Below, one piece after another: positions 18,301-27,222 of a stretch of 64,000 bases of DNA. Source of the stretch: Citrobacter rodentium NBRC 105723 = DSM 16636. GTDB taxonomy: Bacteria; Pseudomonadota; Gammaproteobacteria; Enterobacterales; Enterobacteriaceae. The notes below the pieces were generated by a model. It did no database searches. It saw nothing but the letters and a program-made list of their open reading frames with translations, and had not been told where the DNA came from. Location of the stretch: the NCBI RefSeq assembly GCF_021278985.1, contig NZ_CP082833.1:248001-312000 (forward strand), written 5' to 3'. Positions within the stretch are counted from its first letter, which is position 1. Every line of letters begins with the position of its first letter. The translations under genes and the position numbers were made by a program.

Positions 18301-18314
18301 TCAGGCATGACCGA

Positions 18315-19058
18315 TTATTGCGCTTTCGCCGCCGTCGCCTGCTGCTGCTCTGCCGCAGGTTCCAGCTGGAACACCACATCCACCTGATCGTCAAACTGAA
18401 TGGTCGCCTGCTCGTACGTCTCCTGCGCGGACGCCGGCGCCGCCTCTGCTTTCATCATCCGCACCATCGGGCTCGGCTGATAGTTCGAGACGTGGTAGCG
18501 CACGCTATACACCGATCCCAGCTTGCTGTTAAAGCCCGCCGCCAGTGCCTGCGCCTGATGAATGGCGTCATCAATCGCCGCCTTGCGCGCTTTATCTTTG
18601 TAAGCGTTCGGTTCCGCCACGCCTAACGAAACGGAACGGATCTCGTTTAGTCCCGCCTTCAGCGCGCCATCCAGCAGAGAGTTAAGCTTATCCAGCTGGC
18701 GCAGGGTAACCTCCACGGTACGCACCGCGCGGTAGCCCTTCAGGATGCTTTTACCGTTCTGATAGTCGTAGTCAGGCTGAGTGCGCAGGTTCGCGGAACT
18801 GATATCTTTCCGGGCGATCTGGTTTTGCTCAAGGAAAGAAAGATACTGCGCAACGCGTTCATCGGCCTGCTTCTTCGCGGTTGCCGCGTCTTTCGCCGCA
18901 ACGTTGACTTCAATCGCCAGCGTCGCGATATCAGGCACCGCATCGACGCTTGCCGTCCCGGAGGTCACGATGTGCGGTCCGTCAGGCAATTCGCTTGCCT
19001 GCACCGACATTCCACTCAAGCCAATAAATGCCGCCAGGGCCATCACTTTAAACTTCAC
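18315..19058 (-). CDS. yggE: Periplasmic SIMPL-domain oxidative stress protein YggE
   Basis: YggE is a DUF541/SIMPL protein reported to lower reactive oxygen species in E. coli. I chose the GTG at 19056-19058 because it gives VKFKVMALAAFIG, matching the family start, and GGAGGAG lies seven bases before it; the upstream ATG lacks this. The product is 247 aa with a signal peptide (about 1-22, cleaved near VQASE). The SIMPL domain covers about 28-240 (GPHIVTSGTASVDAVPD). It precedes argO as in E. coli, but ettA now lies on its other side. Confidence 0.92.
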   Translation of the reverse strand: MKFKVMALAAFIGLSGMSVQASELPDGPHIVTSGTASVDAVPDIATLAIEVNVAAKDAATAKKQADERVAQYLSFLEQNQIARKDISSANLRTQPDYDYQNGKSILKGYRAVRTVEVTLRQLDKLNSLLDGALKAGLNEIRSVSLGVAEPNAYKDKARKAAIDDAIHQAQALAAGFNSKLGSVYSVRYHVSNYQPSPMVRMMKAEAAPASAQETYEQATIQFDDQVDVVFQLEPAAEQQQATAAKAQ

Positions 19059-19150
19059 TGTCGCTCCTCCTTGTTTCGTGGGTTGCCCGGGTTTCAGGGC
19101 ACATGCAGGCAAGCTTAGCGCGTATTTAACCGATGTCCATCAGACAACAC

Positions 19151-19786
19151 TTATATGAACAGGGCGTGAACGTGCGCAACGCCCTCTTTCGCCAGCTGGA
19201 AAGCGATAAACCACATCACCAGACCGACCAGCGTGTTAATGATGCGCTGCGCTCTGGCGGTACGCAGCCGCGGCGCCAGCCATGCCGCCAACAGCGCCAG
19301 GCCGAAGAACCATAAAAATGAGGCGCTGACTGTACCCAGGGCGAACCAGCGTTTCGGCTCCATCTCCAGCTGCCCGCCCAGGCTGCCCAGCACCACAAAC
19401 GTATCGAGGTAAACGTGCGGATTCAGCCAGGTCACCGCCAGCATGGTGGCAATAATTTTCCAGCGCCCCTGTTTCATCACCTCTGCGCTGGCCAGCTCCA
19501 GATTGCTGCTCATCGCCGTTTTTAACGCGCCAAAACCGTACCACAGCAGGAAGGCCACGCCGCCCCACGTCACCAGCGCCATCAGCCACGGCGACTGCAT
19601 AAGCAGCGCGCTGCCGCCGAATATTCCGGCGCAGATTAGCAGCAGGTCGCTGACGGCGCACAGCAGCGCAATCATGATGTGATATTGCCGACGGATCCCC
19701 TGATTCATCACAAACGCATTTTGCGGACCAAGGGGAAGGATCATGGCTGCGCCAAGCGCAAGCCCCTGAAAATAGTAAGATAGCAC
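19151..19786 (-). CDS. argO: Arginine exporter ArgO (LysE family)
   Basis: ArgO exports L-arginine and canavanine across the inner membrane. The product is 211 aa with about six hydrophobic helices and the LysE-family N-terminus MILPLGPQNAFVMNQG. WLNPHVYLDTFVVLG in the middle is a family hallmark. In E. coli it is activated by ArgP, which is not in this window because the region beyond yggE has been replaced. Confidence 0.95.
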   Translation of the reverse strand: MLSYYFQGLALGAAMILPLGPQNAFVMNQGIRRQYHIMIALLCAVSDLLLICAGIFGGSALLMQSPWLMALVTWGGVAFLLWYGFGALKTAMSSNLELASAEVMKQGRWKIIATMLAVTWLNPHVYLDTFVVLGSLGGQLEMEPKRWFALGTVSASFLWFFGLALLAAWLAPRLRTARAQRIINTLVGLVMWFIAFQLAKEGVAHVHALFI

Positions 19787-19898
19787 GTTAAAAATTCCGC
19801 AAAGAGTGTCTTTAGGGGGAACTATAGCGCGGGGGAATTATTAGCGGAAATTGAAAATATTAATCGGGCATAAGAAAGGTTTATAGCGAGAGAGAAAA

Positions 19899-19971
19899 TG
19901 CCGGATGGCGGTTAACGCCTTATCCGGCCAGCAGGTTTTACAGGCCCGGTAAGCGGTGACGCCACCGGGCA
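19899..19971. repeat. REP/BIME pair between argO and mscS
   Basis: One unit reads GCCGGATGGCGGTTAACGCC...ATCCGGCC and the next, inverted, CAGGCCCGGTAAGCGG...CCACCGGGC. They end four bases before the mscS stop codon. Confidence 0.82.
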
Positions 19972-19975
19972 CGTT

Positions 19976-20836
19976 TTATTCTGCCGCGTTCTCTTTCACG
20001 CGTTTGAAATTAACGTCCATTTGTGGGTACGGGAAGCTAATCCCGGCGGCATCAAACTCGCGCTTAATCCGCTCCAGCACATCCCAGTAAACATTTTGCA
20101 GGTCGCCGCTTTTGCTCCAGACGCGCACCACAAAATTAATGGATGACGCTCCCAGTTCATTCAGACGCACCGTCATTTCACGGTCTTTCAGAATACGCTC
20201 GTCGGACTCGATAATATCGGTCAGGATTTTTTTCACCTGATCGATATCGGAATCGTAGGCCACGCCGATAATAAATTCATTACGGCGAACCGGTTCGCGG
20301 GAGAAGTTAATAATATTACCGGCAATAATTTTACCGTTAGGAATGACCACGATTTTACCGTCAGCGGTGCGCATGGTGGTGGAGAAAATCTGCACGTTCA
20401 GCACCGTACCGGCAACGCCGCCGAGATCGACATACTCACCGGCGCGGAATGGACGGAACATCACCAGCAGTACACCAGCCGCAAGGTTAGAGAGCGAGCC
20501 CTGCAGCGCCAGACCGACGGCCAGACCGGCGGCGCCGAGCACCGCGATCACCGAGGCGGTCTGAACGCCAACGCGCCCCAGCGCGGCAATCAGGGTGAAG
20601 GCGATAATTCCGTAGCGCACCAATGCGGAGAGGAAGTCGGCAACGGTAGCGTCGATGTGTCGCGCCAGCATCAGGCGGTTAACCGTGTTCGAAACCAGAC
20701 GCGCCACGATCATCCCGACGATGATAATAGCGATAGCCGCAACGATGTTGACGGCATAGCTCAGCAGCAACGCCTGGTTACGGACCAGCCAGGTCCCCGC
20801 GCCGTTGATGCTGTCGACAACATTCAAATCTTCCAT
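19976..20836 (-). CDS. mscS: Small-conductance mechanosensitive channel MscS
   Basis: MscS is the homoheptameric tension-gated channel that releases solutes on hypo-osmotic shock. The product is 286 aa, as in E. coli. Three membrane helices (about 25-57, 65-85, 93-127) are visible. The pore helix has the glycine/alanine-rich GAAGLAVGLALQGSLSNLAAG pattern, and a cytoplasmic beta and C-terminal domain follows (FRPFRAGEYVDLGGVAGTV). In E. coli mscS is followed by fbaA; here a six-gene accessory block has been inserted. Confidence 0.97.
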   Translation of the reverse strand: MEDLNVVDSINGAGTWLVRNQALLLSYAVNIVAAIAIIIVGMIVARLVSNTVNRLMLARHIDATVADFLSALVRYGIIAFTLIAALGRVGVQTASVIAVLGAAGLAVGLALQGSLSNLAAGVLLVMFRPFRAGEYVDLGGVAGTVLNVQIFSTTMRTADGKIVVIPNGKIIAGNIINFSREPVRRNEFIIGVAYDSDIDQVKKILTDIIESDERILKDREMTVRLNELGASSINFVVRVWSKSGDLQNVYWDVLERIKREFDAAGISFPYPQMDVNFKRVKENAAE

Positions 20837-20958
20837 TCAATGTTCCTTGGTCATGTCTGATAAGAGCAAATGAGATCAATCTCACGAAAATAGCCCCTTA
20901 AAGGTAAACAAAAACAGATCAATATTCCATTTTCGTTACGACCCTGAAGAAAATTGTA

Positions 20959-21897
20959 TTAATTCTGGCGTTCTGCCGGGCGATCGACCATACGCAAATA
21001 TCCCCCAATCAGGTTATGACGTTGTTTGAAAATATCGGCGATTTCGCTCACCACTTTTCCGCTACCGGCATTTTTCCAGGCCAACGAAAGCGGAGAGGGC
21101 TGACGCGCATTGGCAACCGAACGCGCCACCAGCGCACCGGACTCCACATAAGGACGGCATAAACGTTCGGGTAAAAAACCGACACCCAGTCCGCTTAAAT
21201 GACAGGCCAGTTTAGTACTGAGATCCGGCACCTTAATTTCTTTTTGACCGCTCAGCAGCCAGGCTACGCGCCGGGTCAGCGTTCGCGAGGTGTCTTCAAT
21301 ATTAATTGCCGGAAAGCGCCGCAGTATATCATCAGACAACAACGGCGCCGGGTGGCGAGCTAAAGGATGATCCTGCGCAACCACAAACTGCCAGCTAATC
21401 TCCCCCAGCGGTAGCAGCGAAATATTATTCGACAGCGACTCGGAACCCGTGACGCCAATCGCTAACTGATAGTCGTCATACAACAGCGAATCCCAGACGC
21501 CCATATACACCTGGCGGGAGATCTGGAAGCGAGTAAAAGGGAACTGTTGATGTAACCAGGTCAGTAAATCAGCAGTAGTTTGCGGCTGATAAAGAAGATT
21601 ATTGATAACGATATTGACCTGCCGCTCGACGCCAGCATTGATTTGCTGTAGTTCATCCGGCATTGCATCCAGCCAGTTAAGCCACTGGCGACAGTGTTCC
21701 AACAGGTGCTGACCGGCCAGCGTCAGGCTGACAGAACGCGTAGTGCGCAAGAACAGCTGCGTCCCCACCTGCTCCTCCAGCGTTTTAATACGATAGCTGA
21801 TCGCCGCAGGTGTTTTATGCAGCGAGCTGGCCGCACGGGAAAAACTCTCCGTTTCAGCAACGCGGATAAATGTACGAATGGTTTCCTGATCCAGCAT
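20959..21897 (-). CDS. LysR-family regulator similar to AllS
   Basis: The protein (312 aa) has an N-terminal LysR winged HTH (about 3-62, TFIRVAETESFSRAASSL) and a C-terminal substrate-binding domain. Stretches such as ERQVNIVINNLLYQPQ and YMGVWDSLLYDDYQLAIGVTG closely follow E. coli AllS, the allantoin-regulon activator. The start at MLDQETIRTF was chosen over an ATG 14 codons upstream because it fits the family. The first 44 bases overlap the end of the DUF2877 gene. It is last in the carbamoyltransferase cluster and is probably its activator. Confidence 0.85.
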   Translation of the reverse strand: MLDQETIRTFIRVAETESFSRAASSLHKTPAAISYRIKTLEEQVGTQLFLRTTRSVSLTLAGQHLLEHCRQWLNWLDAMPDELQQINAGVERQVNIVINNLLYQPQTTADLLTWLHQQFPFTRFQISRQVYMGVWDSLLYDDYQLAIGVTGSESLSNNISLLPLGEISWQFVVAQDHPLARHPAPLLSDDILRRFPAINIEDTSRTLTRRVAWLLSGQKEIKVPDLSTKLACHLSGLGVGFLPERLCRPYVESGALVARSVANARQPSPLSLAWKNAGSGKVVSEIADIFKQRHNLIGGYLRMVDRPAERQN

Positions 21898-22681
21898 GAT
21901 TTCCCTTAAAATCAACGGCCTGTAGCCAGCGCTGCGCAATGGCTATTCCTAACAGAATATCGGCGCCAGAGGTATGTCCAACCGCCAGCAGGCGACGAAT
22001 CGCCGACTGCGGCGAACGACCGGACTGTAAACGGCGTATCACCTTCAGCACGGGCGTTGAAAACTCACCCACTCTGGCGCTGTTCAGATAGCTACAGCTT
22101 ACCGAAGTTGTCAGGAAAACAAGTTGATCGGCCGGGGGTAAAAAAAGGGGCATAGGTTTCTCTGCGGCATGGAACACTGCCATCATGCCTGTCAGCAAAT
22201 CATCCCCGCTGGGTGTTAACCCCGGCCCGCGGCCAATCAGCCAGTGCCAGTCAGGAGCATAACCGTCCCGCCAGCGCGCCAGCTGCGCGGCTATTTGCGG
22301 GTAGAGAGACAGCGATGCAACAGCCTGTTTAAGCGGCCCGCCAAGCCCGGTAGGCGAGGAAAAAAGGGTGAGATTCACAGGCTGTAGATCCCCGGGCGTC
22401 AGGCGCAACGCCAGTTGCCGCAGTGGTTGCAGGATAATGCCCCGCCCATAAAGCCGTGCATCCCGCTTGACCATTTTTTCAAGCTGAATACACCGCGAGA
22501 ACGCGTCATCAGGCAGTAAGACCCCCGACGGCCCCATTCCTTTACCGTAGCGATACAACGTCAGCAGTTTACCCCCGGCATGGATGAAGTTAATCGCCTG
22601 CGAAAAGCGACTGTGCAGCGTCCATTCGCCGTCAGGAAGTCGATAAAGCCCGGCACTGGCCAGGGCATTGAAGGTGACCAT
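21854..22681 (-). CDS. allH: DUF2877 protein, AllH-like subunit of oxamate carbamoyltransferase
   Basis: This 275-aa protein has the DUF2877 core GRGPGLTPSGDDLLTGMM (about 170) also present in E. coli YlbF/AllH. AllH is reported to form oxamate carbamoyltransferase with FdrA (AllF) and AllG. The start at 22681 has a good ribosome site (GGAGC); an ATG five codons upstream has none. Its 3' end overlaps the LysR gene, and a REP element separates it from allG. Identification rests on remembered E. coli sequences and gene order; the actual substrate here is not known. Confidence 0.72.
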   Translation of the reverse strand: MVTFNALASAGLYRLPDGEWTLHSRFSQAINFIHAGGKLLTLYRYGKGMGPSGVLLPDDAFSRCIQLEKMVKRDARLYGRGIILQPLRQLALRLTPGDLQPVNLTLFSSPTGLGGPLKQAVASLSLYPQIAAQLARWRDGYAPDWHWLIGRGPGLTPSGDDLLTGMMAVFHAAEKPMPLFLPPADQLVFLTTSVSCSYLNSARVGEFSTPVLKVIRRLQSGRSPQSAIRRLLAVGHTSGADILLGIAIAQRWLQAVDFKGNHAGSGNHSYIYPRC

Positions 22682-22697
22682 ACGTTTGCTCCACATC

Positions 22698-22728
22698 GCC
22701 GGATGGCGGCTGCGCCTTATCCGGCCTG
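22698..22728. repeat. REP element inside the carbamoyltransferase operon
   Basis: A single GCCGGATGGCGGCTGCGCC...TTATCCGGCC palindrome lies between the allG-like stop and the DUF2877 start, both on the minus strand. An intra-operon REP can stabilise upstream mRNA, which would lower expression of the downstream DUF2877 and regulator genes. Confidence 0.82.
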
Positions 22729-22741
22729 GAACGCAGAAAAA

Positions 22742-24004
22742 CTACGCGGTGATGTGATGCTCTTCGGCCAGCGCCTCCAGCGCTTTTTCGAAACAGAGCA
22801 ACGGCGCGCGCACGGTGCCGGCGCCAACCTGACCAATCCCCGCTTCGCGGTGAGCAATACCGGTATTGATCAACGGCGTAATCCCCGTCTCCACCACGCG
22901 ACGAATATCCAGCCCCAGACACGCGCCTTTAAAATCCCAGGAAGGGATCTGGAACAGCGGGTTGTGGTCGAGATAAATTTCCGCCATCTCTTCGGAGGTT
23001 TCCAGCGCTGCCCCCATTCCCCCGGCGCCGACAAAGCGCGTCACGCCGGGCGCGGCGATCATCGCCGCACCGCCAATGCCCAGCGTTTCGGTAATCGCGC
23101 TATCGCCAATATCGGGGTTGGCGTCAGCCTGGCTGTAACCCGTAAAGAACAAGCCCTGCGGCGTGTTCACCGGCGCGGTAAACCAGCGGTCGCCGGTGCC
23201 GCTGACGCGAATGCCGAATTCACGCCCGTTACGGGTCATCGCGGTTACAACGGAACCAGCTTTGATCTCTGCTGCCGCATCCATTACCGCTTTACTGTAG
23301 GCCATTGCCAGATTGAGGAAGAATTGATCGGTCACGCTGAGGAATTGCATCACGTCGACAATCTCTGCTTTCGGACGCTCCAGCCCCGAGATCGCGGGAG
23401 ACAATATGCGAAGCAACAGTGAAGAGGCGGCAATGTTACGCTGATGAAATTCATCACCCATAGCGATCGCCTGGGCCATCAACGCCGTCAGATCAACGCC
23501 GTTTTCCAGACGTGATAACGCCTGCTGGAGCACCGGCGCCAGCGTGTCGCGCATCCAGCGCAGACGGGCCTGCACATCGTCGCCGTAGGCGCCAAAGCGC
23601 ATCACTTTACCAATTCCTTCGTTCAGGTTGCAGTACGACTGATTGCCGTGCACCACATCACGAACCACCAGCACGGGCATATTTGCGGAGGTGATACCGC
23701 CCATTGGCCCCACCGCGCCAACGTGATGGCAAGGAATAAATTCCACCTCTCCCCTGTTCAGCAGCGCTATCGCCTCCGCCTCACTGACCGCCCATCCTTC
23801 AAACAGCGACGCGCCAATGCATGCGCCGCGCATCGGACCGGTCATATCCTGCCACGCGATCGGCGGGCCTGCATGAAGCAATTTTCGGCCAGTGGACAGC
23901 TCCGCGATGGCGTCTTTTGCAGGAGTGACGGCAAGCCAGTGCGGACGTGCGGCTTTAATACGTTCAATAATGGCGTCATTAGCCTGGGCAATTGATGAAT
24001 ACAT
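22742..24004 (-). CDS. allG: DUF1116 protein, AllG-like subunit of oxamate carbamoyltransferase
   Basis: The 420-aa product starts MYSSIAQANDAII and closely follows E. coli YlbE/AllG, with LLHAGPPIAWQDMTGPMRG near 55, FIPCHHVGAVGPMGG near 115 and CNLNEGIGKVMRFGAYG near 145. The family (DUF1116) acts with FdrA and AllH to move a carbamoyl group to phosphate, giving carbamoyl phosphate. Start 24004 follows an AGAGG site, 16 bases after the FdrA stop. A longer upstream frame overlaps fdrA and lacks family similarity. Confidence 0.82.
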   Translation of the reverse strand: MYSSIAQANDAIIERIKAARPHWLAVTPAKDAIAELSTGRKLLHAGPPIAWQDMTGPMRGACIGASLFEGWAVSEAEAIALLNRGEVEFIPCHHVGAVGPMGGITSANMPVLVVRDVVHGNQSYCNLNEGIGKVMRFGAYGDDVQARLRWMRDTLAPVLQQALSRLENGVDLTALMAQAIAMGDEFHQRNIAASSLLLRILSPAISGLERPKAEIVDVMQFLSVTDQFFLNLAMAYSKAVMDAAAEIKAGSVVTAMTRNGREFGIRVSGTGDRWFTAPVNTPQGLFFTGYSQADANPDIGDSAITETLGIGGAAMIAAPGVTRFVGAGGMGAALETSEEMAEIYLDHNPLFQIPSWDFKGACLGLDIRRVVETGITPLINTGIAHREAGIGQVGAGTVRAPLLCFEKALEALAEEHHITA

Positions 24005-24020
24005 GTCGATACCTCTGAAC

Positions 24021-25682
24021 TTAATGTAACTGCTTGAGTAAACTGGCGAGACGCGCATCGCCACCGGCAACGGGCGCCCACTGAAAATGCACAACCGGCG
24101 TGCCGCTGCTTTGCAAATCCAGCGCGAAGCTGCGTAATCCGGCGTTAATCACCTGAATACCGTCCAGTAGGGCGCTATGGCGGCCCGAAGGGCTGGCGTC
24201 CTGGTGGCGCGTCAGGCTGATGGCAAGCAGAACGGCTTCTTCGAGAGTTTCCACCACCGCAATGCCAGCGGCGTGCAGGATGTCGGTTTGTTGACTGCGT
24301 CCCTGCGGGTCTGCGTCGGTACCGGTCAGGGTAGCGATGGTCACCAGCGGCGCGGCACGTTTCGCGCGAACTTTCTCAACCGCCTCGACCACCGCCCCCG
24401 CCGGATCGCCGCAGGCGCCATAGCCCAACACGACATCCAGCAGCAAAACGCCCACCTCCGGCATCGCGGCCAGCTTTTCGATTTCGATGCTGCGGGTAAC
24501 AGGATCGATCATGGGGTGCGGCCTGCCCAGGGTATAACTGTCATCGCCCAGATCAACAATACGATGGCCTTCGGCTTCCAGCATCACACCGTCGGCGTGA
24601 CTGTCGCTGACCGGAACGTTAAGCCCGGCGGACAGTAACATCGCAACCTCTGCGGCGAGGGTCCCACCGGCATACAGGCCATAAATGGCTTTGCCTGCAA
24701 CGTCTGGCTGACGGGTTCGCTGTTGCGCAACGCGCATCAACCGTACCGCCAGCTGCGCGGCATCGGACAGGGAATTCGCCAGCCAGACGTTCCCCTCGCG
24801 GCGCTGCTCCGGCTTGCTGCCGAGGAACAGCGCGACCACCGGTTTTCCGACCTTCTGCATCGCATCAATAATCCGCGTTCTGACCAGCGGCGACGGGGGT
24901 TTGGAGACAAAAGCGATAACCTGCGTGGCATCGTCGCAGGCCAGCATGTCAAGGGCGGTTAACGCGCTGATCCCGCCGACTTCCGCACAGAGATCGCGCC
25001 CGCCCAGGCCAATCGCATGGCTGATCCCCTGCTGGTGCAGGGCAATCTGCGAGGTCATCTCCTGAATACCGGTCCCGGAGGCGCCGATAACCCCGATACC
25101 GCCTTCCGGCAGGACGTTGGCGAACGCCAGTGGACTGCCGGCAATCATCGCCGTACCGCAGTCCGGGCCCATCACGATCAGCCCGCGCTCATGGGCCAGG
25201 GTTTTCAGTTCAACCTCCTGCGCCAGCGGTACGTTGTCGGAGAACAGCATGACATTTTTGCCCGCCAGCAGCCCTTCTCTGGCAACCGAGGCCGCATACT
25301 CCCCGGCAACCGAAACCAGCAGCAGATTAGCCTGCGGCAGCTTCTGACAGGCGCTTTCCCAGCGGCGCGCTTTCAGCAACTGTTGCGTACTGCCCGACGC
25401 GTTAGCAATCGCGCTTAACTCTTTTTCCAGCTGTTCGCGGATGAGATCGAGGATGTCCGGCCGCGCCTCCAGCGTCCGCACCGCGACGCAAATATCGTTC
25501 GGCGTCGCGTCGGCAAAATCGTCATGCCAGAAACCGGTGGAGTCCAGCATCGCCTTATTGGCGGGTGTGCCCATCATTACCGACACCTGATCCACTTCCG
25601 GGTGTTCACTTAATTTACGGGAAATAATCATCAGGCTGACAGAGTCCTGAAAACTTCCCTTTTTAATAAAGGCGTAAATCAT
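24021..25682 (-). CDS. fdrA: FdrA (AllF-like) carbamoyltransferase subunit
   Basis: FdrA is related to acyl-CoA synthetase alpha subunits and, with AllG and AllH, forms the oxamate carbamoyltransferase of anaerobic allantoin breakdown. The product is 553 aa (E. coli FdrA about 555) and opens MIYAFIKKGSFQDSV. Further matches include FSDNVPLAQEV, GLIVMGPDCGTAMIAG, IGASGTGIQEMTSQ and DLGDDSYTLGRPHPM, typical of the nucleotide-binding-like domains. It is second in the operon, 12 bases after the MFS stop. The similarity is strong enough to expect carbamoyl chemistry; the substrate is inferred. Confidence 0.88.
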   Translation of the reverse strand: MIYAFIKKGSFQDSVSLMIISRKLSEHPEVDQVSVMMGTPANKAMLDSTGFWHDDFADATPNDICVAVRTLEARPDILDLIREQLEKELSAIANASGSTQQLLKARRWESACQKLPQANLLLVSVAGEYAASVAREGLLAGKNVMLFSDNVPLAQEVELKTLAHERGLIVMGPDCGTAMIAGSPLAFANVLPEGGIGVIGASGTGIQEMTSQIALHQQGISHAIGLGGRDLCAEVGGISALTALDMLACDDATQVIAFVSKPPSPLVRTRIIDAMQKVGKPVVALFLGSKPEQRREGNVWLANSLSDAAQLAVRLMRVAQQRTRQPDVAGKAIYGLYAGGTLAAEVAMLLSAGLNVPVSDSHADGVMLEAEGHRIVDLGDDSYTLGRPHPMIDPVTRSIEIEKLAAMPEVGVLLLDVVLGYGACGDPAGAVVEAVEKVRAKRAAPLVTIATLTGTDADPQGRSQQTDILHAAGIAVVETLEEAVLLAISLTRHQDASPSGRHSALLDGIQVINAGLRSFALDLQSSGTPVVHFQWAPVAGGDARLASLLKQLH

Positions 25683-25694
25683 TACCGCTACCTC

Positions 25695-26918
25695 TTATGT
25701 ACGTTTTTCTTTCAAAAACAGCATTGCAACCAGCCCTATTGCCAACAAAGTGGCAGAAACATAAAAACTGGATGCCAGGCTACCGGTGATATCACGCGCC
25801 GCACCGGCGATAATCGGCGCAAGAATCGAAGAGCTCATGCCGATAAAATTAAATAAACCAAACGCGGTGCTGTAATTATTTTCATCAACACTGTCGGCCA
25901 CCAGCGCAACCAGAACCGGGTCCAGCGCCAGTTTCCCAACCAGGCCATAGACGCACAGAGCAATAATGACCCCCGTCATATTGGGCATCCAGATAATTGA
26001 CAGCATGCTGATAATCGCAACCGGCACGAGGAACATAATTAACGGTTTGCGTTTACCTAATTTGTCAGACAGGCTGGAGAATAACAGCGCGCCGGGAATA
26101 GAAATCCATGCCACCAACGAAGAAATAAAGCCCGTATCGCTACCGGCAATACCCCGTTCATTTTGCAGATAATAGGGAAGCCAGGTCAGAATAACGAAGA
26201 ATCCAAACAGGCTGCAGAACACCATAATATAGGTAAGAATCAGATTACGGTTTTTCAGCAGATCGCTGAATTTGCCTTTTTTCACCTGCTTGCCATCGGT
26301 ATCGGCGGCGCGTTTTTTCTCTTTGACCAAAAACCAGATCGCTAACCCAACCAGTACGGAGGGGATAGCCATCGCATAGAACGGCATCCGCCATGAATAG
26401 CCCTGATCGTATACCAGCCAGCTCGACGTCATCAGCCCCAGGGCGATACCAAAAGCCATGCCGCTGTTGATAATGGCGCTGCCCAGAGAGCGGTATTTTT
26501 TAGGGATTTGCTCGGAGGATAAACCATACTGGGGGCCGTAATAGGTGCCTTCTCCGGCTCCCGTTACCACGCGGGCAAACAGCAGCGTGTACCAGCTTTT
26601 CGCCCAGCCGGTAACGGCCGTAAAGACGCCAAACAGAATAAATCCAGGCACCAGCACCTTTTTCTTACCGATTTTGTCGCCAAGAATACCGGCCGGAACC
26701 TGTAATAACGCATAAGAAAAATAGAATACCGAATTCAGAATACCCAGTTGCGTGCCGCTCAGACCAAACTCTTTTTCCAGTTCGCCCATTACCGGATTTA
26801 ATATTGTCCGGTCGGCATACATAAAAATCCATCCCAGCCAGAACAGGAAAATAGTGACCCACCAGGCGGGTATTCCTTTTTTATTTGTGACGTCCGTCAC
26901 CTCACATGAACCAGACAT
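25695..26918 (-). CDS. MFS transporter, ACS-like family, linked to carbamoyltransferase genes
   Basis: A 407-aa membrane protein with about 12 hydrophobic segments and the major-facilitator motif GDKIGKKKVLVPG between helices 2 and 3. Its N-terminal half (WIFMYADRTILNPVM, GAGEGTYYGPQYGL) resembles anion:cation symporters that take up organic acids. It is the first gene of the operon, with GGGAGA upstream of the ATG. I do not recognise an E. coli allantoin-regulon counterpart, so it may define the substrate: an oxalurate- or oxamate-like acid is one possibility. Confidence 0.8.
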   Translation of the reverse strand: MSGSCEVTDVTNKKGIPAWWVTIFLFWLGWIFMYADRTILNPVMGELEKEFGLSGTQLGILNSVFYFSYALLQVPAGILGDKIGKKKVLVPGFILFGVFTAVTGWAKSWYTLLFARVVTGAGEGTYYGPQYGLSSEQIPKKYRSLGSAIINSGMAFGIALGLMTSSWLVYDQGYSWRMPFYAMAIPSVLVGLAIWFLVKEKKRAADTDGKQVKKGKFSDLLKNRNLILTYIMVFCSLFGFFVILTWLPYYLQNERGIAGSDTGFISSLVAWISIPGALLFSSLSDKLGKRKPLIMFLVPVAIISMLSIIWMPNMTGVIIALCVYGLVGKLALDPVLVALVADSVDENNYSTAFGLFNFIGMSSSILAPIIAGAARDITGSLASSFYVSATLLAIGLVAMLFLKEKRT

Positions 26919-27222
26919 AAGCTGTCTCCCGGTATTAAATACCCCAAACGATGAAGATAGATGTTTACACTATCCTTACCTTATCGGGCTGCTTGCTCTT
27001 TTCTTTTGAACAAAGTCACACAAAAGTCATTGTTATAAATTTCTGGCAACTGACGCGTCAATTATTAAAAAATATCTAACAATCATTTTTAAACGCTTTT
27101 AAATAAATACAATGGAGATTAATCAGATATTTTTGCGGATAGCAGGTTTGTCGGCGCAATCACAATATCAGGTATCTATATCGGTATTTTGGCCGCGAGA
27201 TATTTTATTTATTGAGGCTAAA
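26919..27222. promoter_or_regulatory. Divergent promoter region between MFS operon and carbamate kinase
   Basis: This 304-base AT-rich region separates the minus-strand MFS-fdrA-allG-allH-LysR operon from the plus-strand carbamate kinase gene, so it must hold both promoters and probably the sites of the AllS-like regulator. I see no ORF of its own and cannot define an operator by eye. Confidence 0.5.
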
